From NCBI RefSeq assembly GCF_000737325.1, contig NZ_CP011125.1, forward strand, positions 9,238,001 to 9,302,000: DNA of 64,000 nucleotides, read 5' to 3'. The DNA is from Sandaracinus amylolyticus. Its GTDB lineage: Bacteria > Myxococcota_A > Polyangia > Polyangiales > Sandaracinaceae. Below are positions 16,399 to 24,632 of this stretch, in pieces (positions within the stretch are counted from its first letter, which is position 1; every line of letters starts with the position of its first letter). The translations under genes and the position numbers were made by a program. The notes beneath the pieces were generated by a model. That model was not told the origin of the DNA and ran no database searches. It saw nothing but the letters and a program-made list of their open reading frames with translations.

Positions 16399-16716
16399 TC
16401 ATCGCGTCAGCTTCCACAGCGCCGCGCAGATCCGGTCGAGCTTCTGCATCAGCGCGGCATCGAGCCCATCGAGGTACCCGAGCGCCTCGGCGACGCGCAG
16501 CGCGACATCGACCTCACGCGCGCTGCCGAGCGCGGTTCGGAACCTCTGTCGCCCGTTCCCGTCGTGCGCGCTCGTTCCTTCCGCCGCGTTCAGCGCGACC
16601 GACGTGATCGCGCGCCGCAGCTGATCTGCGAGCGAGCGATCGTGCTTCGCGATCACCTTCGCGATCCGACCGACGTCACGACAGCACTCGATCGCGTTCT
16701 CCGTCAGCTTCAGCAT
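16399..16716 (-). CDS. Four-helix-bundle protein (S23/IVS-protein family)
   Basis: 105 residues, all helical: LTENAIECCRDVGRIAKVIAKHD, DQLRRAITSVALNAAEGTS with the conserved S-x3-N-x-AEG motif, then a helix with SAREVDVALRVAEALGY and a final helix. This matches the four-helix-bundle family first known from proteins encoded in 23S rRNA intervening sequences. No rRNA gene is nearby, so it is a free-standing member of unknown function. Confidence 0.85.
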   Translation of the reverse strand: MLKLTENAIECCRDVGRIAKVIAKHDRSLADQLRRAITSVALNAAEGTSAHDGNGRQRFRTALGSAREVDVALRVAEALGYLDGLDAALMQKLDRICAALWKLTR

Positions 16717-16933
16717 CGTCTTCCTCCGTTCGCGTCCCACTCGGGGCTCCGCCCACCGCCCGGCGCGCGCAGACCGGGTCAACGACGCGAAGCGCCCGCG
16801 CGGAGCCGCACGGAGCGCAGCGGAGGAGGCGAGCACGGGTGACCGCGAAGCGGTCATCGTTGAGGCGGTCGAGCACGACGGCATCCTCGAGAAGCCCGAG
16901 TGGAGCAATCCCGGCCTCCGGTCGAGACGGCAG

Positions 16934-17158
16934 GGCGTTGGCGTTGGCGTTGGCGTCAGTGTCAGCGTCAGCGTCAGTGTCGGCGTCCGCGTCAGCGTCA
17001 GTGTCAGTGTCAGTGTCAGTGTCGGCGTCCGCGTCAGTGTCGGCGTCAGTGTCGGCATCAGTGTCGGTGTCAGCGTCGGGTATCAGTGTCTGCGTCTGCG
17101 TCTGCGTCGGCGTCGGCGTCTGCAGACGCGTTCGCATCCGCGTCCGCCTCGGTGTCGC
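16934..17158 (+). repeat. Degenerate hexanucleotide tract C
   Basis: Begins GCGTTGGCGTTGGCG and continues as TCAGTG/TCAGCG/TCGGCG/TCTGCG hexamers for about 190 bases before decaying near 17158. Same unit family and strand as tract A. It faces tract D across about 120 bases of unique sequence, in inverted orientation. The gap upstream (16717-16933) holds a short TGACCGC-GAA-GCGGTCA hairpin near 16842 and no gene I can support. Confidence 0.85.
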
Positions 17159-17279
17159 GCGATCAGCAGCGCGTCGGGCCGGAGGTTGGTTCGGCGTCGG
17201 TCGTTCTGCGGAGCCCCGAGCAACGCAAACGGCGAGTCTCGCGCCCACGGCGTCCGGAGGACGGACGCGGAAGCAGAAC

Positions 17280-17522
17280 ACTGACGCAGAGCAGACGCTG
17301 AACGCCGACACGGACGCCGACACGGGCGCCGACGCCAACGCCAACGCCAACGCCGACGCCGTCGCCGTCACTGACGCAGACGCAGACGCAGACGCTGACG
17401 CAGACACCGACGCTGACGCAGACACCGACGCTGACGCAGACACCGACGCTGACGCAGACACCGACGCTGACGTAGACACCGACGCTGACGCAGACACCGA
17501 CGCAGACACCGACGCAGACAGT
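17280..17522 (-). repeat. Degenerate hexanucleotide tract D, with 18-bp higher order
   Basis: GACGCN/GACACC hexamers on this strand, the complement orientation of tract C. Between about 17385 and 17500 an 18-bp block GACACCGACGCTGACGCA repeats about five times with few changes, the freshest-looking part of all four tracts. The 3' end of the DUF4274 gene is encoded inside this tract. Confidence 0.85.
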
Positions 17523-17718
17523 AGAAGTAGAGCGCGGTCCCTTCGTCGCACAGCGGGTGCGCGAGCACGGCGTAGATCGGCAGGTTGCCGTCGTTGACGT
17601 CGTACTCGAGCGCGAAGCGGTGGAGCTGGACCGCGCTGTCGAGCGCGGCGATCGCCTCGCCGGCGGCCTGACCGGCGCTGAGGGCGCGATCGAGCGCGTC
17701 GCATTCGTCCTTCGTCAT
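17368..17718 (-). CDS. DUF4274-like protein with repeat-encoded C-terminus
   Basis: 116 residues. Residues 1-66 resemble a DUF4274 domain (LHRFALEYDVNDGNLPIYAV, then HPLCDEGTALYFY). From residue 67 onward the chain is CLRRCLRRCLRQ followed by repeated CLRQRR units, encoded by hexamer tract D. The normal domain end is therefore replaced. Either the tract expanded into the gene or the gene was cut by the tract, and the product may be non-functional. Intact start; no frameshift in the N-terminal part. Confidence 0.65.
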   Translation of the reverse strand: MTKDECDALDRALSAGQAAGEAIAALDSAVQLHRFALEYDVNDGNLPIYAVLAHPLCDEGTALYFYCLRRCLRRCLRQRRCLRQRRCLRQRRCLRQRRCLRQRRCLRQRLRLRLRQ

Positions 17719-17792
17719 CCCGCGCGTGTAGCGCCGCGCGCGCGCGCGGGGAGCTGATTCGCGCGGAGCCGTGCACGATTGCGCGCCAGCGG

Positions 17793-19004
17793 TCACGCGC
17801 GTGCGCGCGTCATCTGCTCGAGGCGGTCGACGATCACGTTGCCCGCATCGCTCGCGCGGAGCCGCTCGGACATCGCGCGGCGGGGCGCGTCGGGCAGCGC
17901 GAGCGCTTCCTCGATCGCGCGGACGAGGGTCTTCGCGGTGACCTTCGCCATGCTCGGCGCCTTCGGCGCGAGGCCGGCGCGCGCGAGGTGGTGCGCGTGG
18001 TGGAACTGGTCGAGCATCATCGGGAGCACGACCTGGGGCACGCCGGCGCGCAGCGCGGCCGCGGTGGTGCCCGAGCCGCCGTGGTGCACCGCGACCGCGA
18101 CGCGCGGGAACAGCTTCGCGTGCGGCGCATCGCGCACGACGTGGAGTTCTTCCGGCAACGCGCCGAGCTTCGCGGAGCCCGCCGCGACCAGCACGCGACG
18201 GCCGGTCGCGCGCGCGACGTCGTGGAGCACGGCCACGACGCGCTCGGGGTGACCGCCCGCCATGCTGCCGAACCCGACGTGGATCGGGGGCTCGCCCTTC
18301 GCGAGCCACGCGTCGAGCGCGGGATCGAGCGGCGCGGGATCGTCGAGGAACAGGAAGCCCGCGTAGGGATAGCGCCCGTTCCACGCGGGGTCGGGCGGGA
18401 GCAGCGTGTCGTCGGCCGCGATCACTGCGGGCACGTCGACGAAGAGGTGGCTCGTGAACGACGCGATCGGCGGGAGCGCGAGCGTCGCGCGCGCTTCGTT
18501 CACCGGCGCGCCCATGAGGCCGTTCTGGATGTGATCGCTGGTCCACCACAAGAGCGCGTTGAGCCACTGCGGCAAGCCGTAGAACGGCATCAGCGGCGGC
18601 GGGTGGAGGCGCGAGGGCGCGCACGACGTGGGCAAGAGCTCGAGCGCCGGGATGCCGAGCTTCTCCGCGACCGAAGGCGCCATCCACGCCATCGCGGTGC
18701 CGACGATCGCGTCGGCGCCGCGCGTGATGTCGAGCAGCGCGGGCGCTTGCTGGAGCAGCTGCTCGCGGAAGTACGACTTCATGCTCGCGAGCGAGCGCTC
18801 GAACGACGCGCCCTTCTCGGCCATGAGCGCCTGGAGATCTTCGCCGAGCGCGCGGTGCTCGACGCCGAACGAGCGCACCCACGGCGCGAACGAGTCGGGG
18901 CACGCGACGATCGCGTGGTGCCCGCGCCGCGTGAGCGCCTGCGCGAGCGCGAGCATGGGCTGGACGTCCCCTCGAGTGCCGACGGTCGCGAGCACGACGC
19001 GCAT
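17793..19004 (-). CDS. GT1-family (UGT-type) glycosyltransferase
   Basis: 403 residues with the MGT/sterol-glucosyltransferase layout: an N-terminal Rossmann fold beginning MRVVLATVGTRGDVQP (the typical GTRGDVQP start), and a C-terminal nucleotide-sugar domain with HVGFGSMAGG and VHHGGSGTTAAALRAGVPQVVLP, the UGT donor-binding signature, plus DQFHHAHHLARAGLAPK. It transfers a sugar from a nucleotide donor to a lipid or small acceptor at the cytoplasmic face. Full-length. The sigma-factor gene ends 16 bases upstream, so it may be part of that transcript. Confidence 0.9.
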   Translation of the reverse strand: MRVVLATVGTRGDVQPMLALAQALTRRGHHAIVACPDSFAPWVRSFGVEHRALGEDLQALMAEKGASFERSLASMKSYFREQLLQQAPALLDITRGADAIVGTAMAWMAPSVAEKLGIPALELLPTSCAPSRLHPPPLMPFYGLPQWLNALLWWTSDHIQNGLMGAPVNEARATLALPPIASFTSHLFVDVPAVIAADDTLLPPDPAWNGRYPYAGFLFLDDPAPLDPALDAWLAKGEPPIHVGFGSMAGGHPERVVAVLHDVARATGRRVLVAAGSAKLGALPEELHVVRDAPHAKLFPRVAVAVHHGGSGTTAAALRAGVPQVVLPMMLDQFHHAHHLARAGLAPKAPSMAKVTAKTLVRAIEEALALPDAPRRAMSERLRASDAGNVIVDRLEQMTRARA

Positions 19005-19020
19005 GCGAGCGAGGGTACGC

Positions 19021-20271
19021 TCAATCGCCGAGCTTCGACGCGCGGTCGAGCAGCATCGCCTTGTCGCGGGCGTTCTTCGCGAGGAACGCTGCGCGCTCGA
19101 GCTCGGCGCGCGCTTCGCGCGCTCGTCCCAGCTTGATCAGCAGGTCGGCGCGCACCGCGTAGAGCAGGTGGTAGTCGCGCAGGACGCTCTCTTCCTGGAG
19201 CGCGTCGACGAGCTCGAGCGCTTGCTCTGGGCCGAACGCCATGCCGACGGCGACCGCGCGGTTGAGCTCGACCACCGGCGAGCCGGTGATCTGTGCGAGC
19301 GCATCGTAGAGCGCGACGATGCGGGCCCAGTCGGTCTCTCGCGCGGTGCGCGCCCGCGCGTGGCACGCGGCGATCGCGGCCTGGATCGTGTACGGGCCGA
19401 GCGGGCGCTGCAGCGACTCGGCGCGCGCGAGCGCCTCGAGGCCGCGACGGATGAGCAGCGGGCTCCAGCGCGCGCGATCCTGCTCGAGCAGGAGCACCGG
19501 GTCGCCCTTCGCATCGACGCGCGCATCGGCGCGCGACGCCGAGAGCTCCATCAGCGCGACCAGGCCGTGCACCTCGGGCTCGTTCGGCACCAGCGCCGCG
19601 AGGATGCGCCCGAGGCGCAGCGCGTCCTCGCAGAGCTGCGGTCGCATGAGATCGTCGCCCGACGTCGCGAGATAGCCCTCGTTGAACACGAGGTAGACGA
19701 CCTCGAGCACCGACTCGAGCCGCTCCGCGAGCTCCGCGCCGCGTGGGACCTCGAAGGGCACGCGCGCCTCGGCGAGCGTGCGCTTCGCGCGCGTGATGCG
19801 CTGCGCGACGGTGGGCTCGGCGACCAGGAACGCGCGCGCGATCTCCTCGGTCGTGAGGCCCGCGACGAGGCGCAGCGTGAGCGCGACGCGCGCCTCGGTG
19901 GAGAGCACCGGATGACACGCGATGAGCACGAGGCGCAGCACGTCGTCGCCGACGTCCTCGTCGATCGCGGTCTCGAGGTCCGGCGCGTCGCGCTCGTCGA
20001 GCTCGCGACCGATCTCCTCGTGCTTGCGCGCGAGCATCTTGCGGCGGCGCAGCTCGTCGAGCGCGCGGTTCTTCGCGGTCGTGACGAGCCACGCGCTCGG
20101 GTTGTCGGGGATGCCGTGCTCGGGCCAGCGCTCGAGCGCCGCGAGGAGCGCCTCCTGCGCGAGCTCCTCGGCGAGCGCGACGTCGCGCGTCATGCGGAGG
20201 AGCGCGCCGACGATGCGTGGAGACTCGATCCTCCACACCGCGTCGATGGTTCGTCCCACGTCGTTCTTCAT
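19021..20271 (-). CDS. ECF42-type RNA polymerase sigma factor
   Basis: 416 residues. Sigma-2 region near the N-terminus (MTRDVALAEELAQEALLAALERWP, NPSAWLVTTAKNRALDELRR), sigma-4 region with LTTEEIARAFLVAEPTVAQRITRAK, then a long C-terminal TPR-like extension (about 190-416, with YLVFNEGY and GPYTIQAAIAACHA). This extension marks the ECF42 group, which in known genomes is paired with DGPF/YciI proteins; two such genes lie upstream here. No anti-sigma factor is seen; the extension is thought to replace it. Confidence 0.9.
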   Translation of the reverse strand: MKNDVGRTIDAVWRIESPRIVGALLRMTRDVALAEELAQEALLAALERWPEHGIPDNPSAWLVTTAKNRALDELRRRKMLARKHEEIGRELDERDAPDLETAIDEDVGDDVLRLVLIACHPVLSTEARVALTLRLVAGLTTEEIARAFLVAEPTVAQRITRAKRTLAEARVPFEVPRGAELAERLESVLEVVYLVFNEGYLATSGDDLMRPQLCEDALRLGRILAALVPNEPEVHGLVALMELSASRADARVDAKGDPVLLLEQDRARWSPLLIRRGLEALARAESLQRPLGPYTIQAAIAACHARARTARETDWARIVALYDALAQITGSPVVELNRAVAVGMAFGPEQALELVDALQEESVLRDYHLLYAVRADLLIKLGRAREARAELERAAFLAKNARDKAMLLDRASKLGD

Positions 20272-20278
20272 CTGCGCC

Positions 20279-21211
20279 TCAGGCCGCGAACTCCGCGACG
20301 TGCCCCGCGACGTCCTGCACGATGTCGGTCGCGGGGTGACCGGTGATCGTCTCCACGTCGGACGTGGCGCGATCGTAGCGGTTCGCGGCGTGGAGGCGCG
20401 CCATCACCTCGATGTGGTGTCGCAGGTGCTCCGGCAGGTTGCGCGGCCCGAGCTCGTGATCGCGCCACTGCTCGAACGGCACGTCGACGTAGGTCACCGG
20501 GCGGTGCAGCGCCGCGGCGTACTGCGCGGCGATCGTGCGCATGTCCTGCGATCGCGGCCCGGTGAGCTCGTACGTGCGACCGATGTGCGGCGCGGGGTCG
20601 CGCAGGATCACCGCGACCGCGTCGACCACGTCGCGCGCGGCGACGGGCGAGGTGCGTCCCGCGCCGAACGGGAGACGGATCGTGCCGTCGCGCCGGATCG
20701 ACTCGGCGGCCCACGAGAGGAAGAACGGGTTCTCGAACAGCACCGTCGGGCGGATCTCGACGACCGGGAGCCCCGACCACGCGAGCACCTGCTCCGCGAG
20801 CCAGTGCAGCCGCTGCTGGGGCGAGTCGGTCTGGTCGGTGAGGCTCATCTGCGAGACCGTCATCTGCGAGATGTTCACCAGCACCTCGAGGTCGCCCTGC
20901 GCGCGCGCCACCGCGGCGACCGCGGTGGTCGCGGCGAGGTATTGCTCGGACACGCTCATGCCGAAGTACACGCGACGGCAGCCCGCGAGGGCGCGCGCCA
21001 CGTCCTCGGTGCGCGTGAGATCGCCGAGCACGACCTCGGCGCCGGTCGCGCGCAGCGCGTCGGCGCGCGCGTCCTCGCGATGGACGAGCGCGCGCACTGC
21101 GAGGCCGCTCTCGCGCAGGCGCTCCACCAGCATGCGGCCCATCGCGCCGACCCGTCCCGCGGCTCCGGTGACCAGGATCGGCGCTGCCGCGCTCGGCGCT
21201 TCGGGTGCCAT
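20279..21211 (-). CDS. NmrA-like NAD(P)-binding reductase
   Basis: 310 residues. Glycine-rich nucleotide loop TGAAGRVGAMGR near the N-terminus, GDLTRTEDVARALAG, and a C-terminal region without the SDR Tyr-x3-Lys pair, as in atypical SDR/NmrA proteins. ATG chosen because GGGAGG lies 8 bases upstream; an earlier in-frame ATG lacks this. It sits between the sigma-factor gene (7 bases downstream) and the YciI genes, so it is part of the ECF42 cluster and may be a target or effector. Confidence 0.85.
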   Translation of the reverse strand: MAPEAPSAAAPILVTGAAGRVGAMGRMLVERLRESGLAVRALVHREDARADALRATGAEVVLGDLTRTEDVARALAGCRRVYFGMSVSEQYLAATTAVAAVARAQGDLEVLVNISQMTVSQMSLTDQTDSPQQRLHWLAEQVLAWSGLPVVEIRPTVLFENPFFLSWAAESIRRDGTIRLPFGAGRTSPVAARDVVDAVAVILRDPAPHIGRTYELTGPRSQDMRTIAAQYAAALHRPVTYVDVPFEQWRDHELGPRNLPEHLRHHIEVMARLHAANRYDRATSDVETITGHPATDIVQDVAGHVAEFAA

Positions 21212-21286
21212 CGGTGCGACCTCCCGAGGGGACGTCGGTGCGCAGGCGCCCGGTGTCAACGCTGACGCCGGGCGCGCGATCGCGCG

Positions 21287-21691
21287 TCACCGCGCCGTGA
21301 GATCCGGCTTGAGCACCTCGCGCACGTCCGCCGGGTACTCCGACCACTCCTGCACCTGCCGCACCTCGATCATCTCGTCGTCACTCGCGGGGCAACGGCG
21401 GGCCCACTCGATCGCCTCGTCGCGCGAGCGCACCTGGATGAGCCAGTAGCCGCCGACCACCTCCTTCGCCTCGGCGAACGGCCCGTCGACCACCTTCGGC
21501 TTGCCGCCGCGGAACGAGACGCGCGCGCCCATCGACGGCGGATGCAGCCCATCGAGCGCGAGCAGCACGCCCGCCTGCTGCAGCGACTCGTTGTACTTCG
21601 CCATCGCCGTGACGCGCTCGACGTCGTCGGGGATCGTGCCCGGGGGCGCGGCCTCGTAGCCCTTCGGGATCATCAGCAGCATGAAGCGCAT
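21287..21691 (-). CDS. YciI/DGPF-domain protein (first copy)
   Basis: 134 residues: MRFMLLMIPKG start, a helix with YNESLQQAGVLLALDGLHPP, the signature DGPFAEAKEVVGGYWLIQV, and EAIEWARRCP. A ferredoxin-like fold usually forming dimers; a conserved His/Asp pair hints at hydrolytic or isomerase activity. DGPF proteins are the standard partners of ECF42 sigma factors. Confidence 0.9.
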   Translation of the reverse strand: MRFMLLMIPKGYEAAPPGTIPDDVERVTAMAKYNESLQQAGVLLALDGLHPPSMGARVSFRGGKPKVVDGPFAEAKEVVGGYWLIQVRSRDEAIEWARRCPASDDEMIEVRQVQEWSEYPADVREVLKPDLTAR

Positions 21692-21698
21692 GGCCCGC

Positions 21699-22142
21699 TC
21701 ACTTCTTCGCGGCGCGGGCCTCGAGCTCGGCGCGCATGCGGTCCTCGCGCGCGCGCTCCTCCGCCGTGAATTCCGCGCCGAAGTCCTCGGCCTCGAAGAT
21801 CGGGCGGATCTCGATCGTCGACTCCTCGGTCTCGCCCTCGGGCATCGGCACGCGGCGCACCCAGTCGACCGCCTCCTGCATCGACGCGACCTTCCAGATC
21901 CAGAAGCCCGCGATGAGCTCCTTGGTCTCCGCGAAGGGCCCGTCGACGACGGTCTTCTTGCCGCTCGGCGAGCAGACGACGCGCTTGCCCTTCGAGCTCG
22001 GGTGCAGGCCCTCGCCCCCGAGGAGGACGCCCGCCTTCAGCAGGTCCTCGTTGAACTTGCCCATCTCGGTGATGAGCTTCTCGCTCGGCATCTGACCCGT
22101 CTCCGACGCCTTGTTCGCCTTGATGATCACGAGAACGCGCAT
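21699..22142 (-). CDS. YciI/DGPF-domain protein (second copy)
   Basis: 147 residues: MRVLVIIKANK, FNEDLLKAGVLLGGEGLHPS, DGPFAETKELIAGFWIWKV, EAVDWVRRVPMPE, then a charged helical tail (AEERAREDRMRAELEARAAKK) absent from the first copy. First gene of the cluster; the next gene starts 7 bases after its stop. A GGAAGA site precedes the ATG. Confidence 0.9.
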   Translation of the reverse strand: MRVLVIIKANKASETGQMPSEKLITEMGKFNEDLLKAGVLLGGEGLHPSSKGKRVVCSPSGKKTVVDGPFAETKELIAGFWIWKVASMQEAVDWVRRVPMPEGETEESTIEIRPIFEAEDFGAEFTAEERAREDRMRAELEARAAKK

Positions 22143-22160
22143 GTCTTCTTCCTCCGCATC

Positions 22161-22179
22161 GGCAGGCCCCGAGCCTGCC
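22161..22179. promoter_or_regulatory. Inverted repeat in divergent intergenic region
   Basis: GGCAGGC (22161-22167) and GCCTGCC (22173-22179) with five bases between, 19 bases upstream of the YciI cluster start and 126 bases upstream of the divergent M23 lipoprotein. Placement suggests a possible operator or 5' leader hairpin. The rest of the gap contains a run of eight T near 22230 and a GGAGGAGG ribosome site before the plus-strand gene. Confidence 0.4.
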
Positions 22180-22304
22180 CTTCGATGGAACGACGAACCA
22201 GCGGCGCGCGAATCGACATCGCTCGCGATTTTTTTTCGCGAAGCATCCGTAAGTGCCCGCCGCGGCGCGCGGGTGGTACGCGGTCGAACCGGAGGAGGCA
22301 TCTC

Positions 22305-24551
22305 ATGGGCAGAGTCTCGAGCGCGCTCGCCGTCGTCCTGGTGCTGGGCGCGTGCACCAACGCGCCAGAGGTGGAAGTCGCGACCGAGGCGGTCCGATGC
22401 AACCCGGTCGTCACCGTGTATCCCGTGCGCGGCCGTCACAACCACGGCTACGACCGGAACGCCGGGAATTCGAGCCTCTGGACCTGCGACGACGCCTACT
22501 CCAACGAGGACTTCATCGCGGGCGATCACATCGGCAACGACATCTGGGCGGCCGAGGGCACGCCCGTCGTCGCGTCGAGCGCGGGGCGCCTGACCCTCGT
22601 CGGGTTCTCGAGCTACTCGGGCAACAAGGTCACGGTCGTCGACGACTGCGGCTGGTACCACTTCTACTGCCACCTGCAGCGCATCGCGCCGGGGATCCGC
22701 GACGGAGTGCGGGTCACCGCGGGCCAGGTGATCGGCTACGTGGGCCGCACCGGCAGCGCGTCGAACGGCGTGGTGCACCTGCACTACTCGATCTATCCCG
22801 ACGGCGACTACGACCGCGGCGTCGATCCGTGGCGCTACACGCACCCGGTCGAGCGCAACGTGTGCGGCGCGAGCTGCACGCCGGGCGCCGAGGTGTGCAA
22901 CGGGCGCGATGACGACTGCGACGGCAACAGCGACGAGGACGACGTGTGCGACGTCGCGCTGCTGCAGGAGCAGCCGCACGCCTACGCGCCGCCGAGCTCG
23001 ACGGACGTGAACGCCGACGGACGCGCCGACGTGTGCGCGCGCGGCGCGTCCGGCGTGCGCTGCTGGACCGCGCGTGACGGCGGATGGAACGAGGCGGTGC
23101 TCGCCGCGCCGTGGAGCGACGCGAACGGCTGGGGCGACGTGACGAACTACGCGACGATCCGCATGGGCGACGTGAACGCCGACGGACGCGCCGATCTCTG
23201 CGGGCGCGCGAACGATGACGTGTGGTGCGCGGTCGCGACCGCCGACGGGTTCACCGCGCCCGCGGTGTGGCGCCCCGCGATCTCCGACGCGAACGGGTGG
23301 AACCAGGCGCGCTTCTACACGACGCTGCGCCTGGCCGACGTGAACGGCGACCGCCGCGAGGATCTCTGCGCGCGCGACAGCCAGGGCTTCGGGTGCTGGC
23401 TCTCGGACGGGACGCGCTTCGATCGCCGCATCGACGGGCCGCGCTGGTCGGACGCGTCGGGCTGGGGCGCGCCGCGGTTCTACGGCACGGTGCGGATGGG
23501 CGACGTGAACGGCGATCGGCGCAGCGACGTGTGCGCGCGCAGCTCGGCGGGCATCGAGTGCTGGCTCGCCGACGGCGAGGGCTTCCCGACGCGCGTCGCG
23601 GGGCCGGCGTGGAGCGACGAGAGCGGCTGGGGCGCGGTGCAGTACTGGAGCACGCTGCGCCTCGCGGACGTGAACGGCGACGGGCGCGCCGACGTGTGCG
23701 CGCGCAGCTCGACGGATCTGCGCTGCGTGCTCGCGAGCGAGAGCGGCTTCGGCGAGACGGTGATCGTCGCGCCGCTGTCGAACGGCAGCGGATGGAGCGA
23801 CCGCGCGAACTACGCGACGCTGCGCGTGGGCGACGTGAACGGCGACGGCGCCGACGATCTGTGCGCGCGCGCGAACGCGCAGGTGCACTGCTGGACGTGG
23901 GATGGCGACGGTTTCGTCGGGCACGCCGGTCCTGCGTGGGACGAGGCGAACGGATGGAGCGCGGCGCACTACTACGACACGATCCAGCTCGCCGACGTGA
24001 GCGGTGACGGGCTCGACGACATCTGCGCGCGCGCGGCGGTCGGATGGATTTGCCAGCCCTCGGCGGGCGACTCGTTCGGCGCGGTGATCGAACTCGGCGA
24101 CATGGGCAACGAGCAGGGTTGGACCGACGCGCGTTACTGGACGACGATCCTCTCGAGCAGCCGCACCTGCCGCGCCGAGATGGAGGCGTGCAACGGGCGC
24201 GACGACGACTGCGACGGCGAGGTCGACGAGCACGCGGTGGACGAGATCTGCAACGGCGTGGACGACGACTGCGACGGCGAGGTGGACGAGAGCGCGAGCG
24301 ACGAGGTGTGCAACGGGCGCGACGACGACTGCGACGGCGAGGCCGACGACGGGCTCTCGTGCACGGGCGTCGAGAGCGACGGCGGCGTGGGCACGACGCC
24401 GCGGACCGACGGCGGAACGGGCGGCGGACGCGTGCGGGTCGACGGCGGCTGCGCGGTGTCGTCGGGCGGGGTGTCGTCGGGGCCGAGCGCGAGCGCGTGG
24501 TGGCTGGTCGCGGCGATGATCGCGGTGGCGGCGCGCCGTCGCCGTCGGTAG
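22305..24551 (+). CDS. M23 peptidase-FG-GAP propeller lipoprotein with MopE repeats
   Basis: 748 residues. Lipobox LGAC (Cys17). Residues 40-185 are an M23 (LytM-like) domain with the zinc ligands visible: His75 and Asp79 in HIGND, His123 in CHL and His160 in HLH. Residues about 195-205 and 620-690 carry MopE-type CNGxDDDCDG repeats. Between them are about nine FG-GAP/VCBS-like repeats (DVNADGRADVC, DVNGDRRSDVC) forming a Ca-binding propeller. The tail has a Gly/Asp linker, a Cys, a hydrophobic segment (WWLVAAMIAVAA) and RRRRR, much like a MYXO-CTERM sorting signal. It probably cuts or binds peptidoglycan at the cell surface. GGAGGAGG precedes the ATG. Confidence 0.9.
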   Translation: MGRVSSALAVVLVLGACTNAPEVEVATEAVRCNPVVTVYPVRGRHNHGYDRNAGNSSLWTCDDAYSNEDFIAGDHIGNDIWAAEGTPVVASSAGRLTLVGFSSYSGNKVTVVDDCGWYHFYCHLQRIAPGIRDGVRVTAGQVIGYVGRTGSASNGVVHLHYSIYPDGDYDRGVDPWRYTHPVERNVCGASCTPGAEVCNGRDDDCDGNSDEDDVCDVALLQEQPHAYAPPSSTDVNADGRADVCARGASGVRCWTARDGGWNEAVLAAPWSDANGWGDVTNYATIRMGDVNADGRADLCGRANDDVWCAVATADGFTAPAVWRPAISDANGWNQARFYTTLRLADVNGDRREDLCARDSQGFGCWLSDGTRFDRRIDGPRWSDASGWGAPRFYGTVRMGDVNGDRRSDVCARSSAGIECWLADGEGFPTRVAGPAWSDESGWGAVQYWSTLRLADVNGDGRADVCARSSTDLRCVLASESGFGETVIVAPLSNGSGWSDRANYATLRVGDVNGDGADDLCARANAQVHCWTWDGDGFVGHAGPAWDEANGWSAAHYYDTIQLADVSGDGLDDICARAAVGWICQPSAGDSFGAVIELGDMGNEQGWTDARYWTTILSSSRTCRAEMEACNGRDDDCDGEVDEHAVDEICNGVDDDCDGEVDESASDEVCNGRDDDCDGEADDGLSCTGVESDGGVGTTPRTDGGTGGGRVRVDGGCAVSSGGVSSGPSASAWWLVAAMIAVAARRRRR

Positions 24552-24632
24552 CCGGTAGCGTGCGCGTCGCGTGCACGACCACGTCGCGATCGTGGTCGTG
24601 CACGCGCGCCGCACGCAGACGGGATCCCTCGA

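Noticed and set aside
16839-17597. Long plus-strand frame through tracts C and D (Asp/Ala/Thr repeats)
   Set aside because: Frame is open only because of hexamer periodicity; overlaps the DUF4274 start region and lacks a plausible start.
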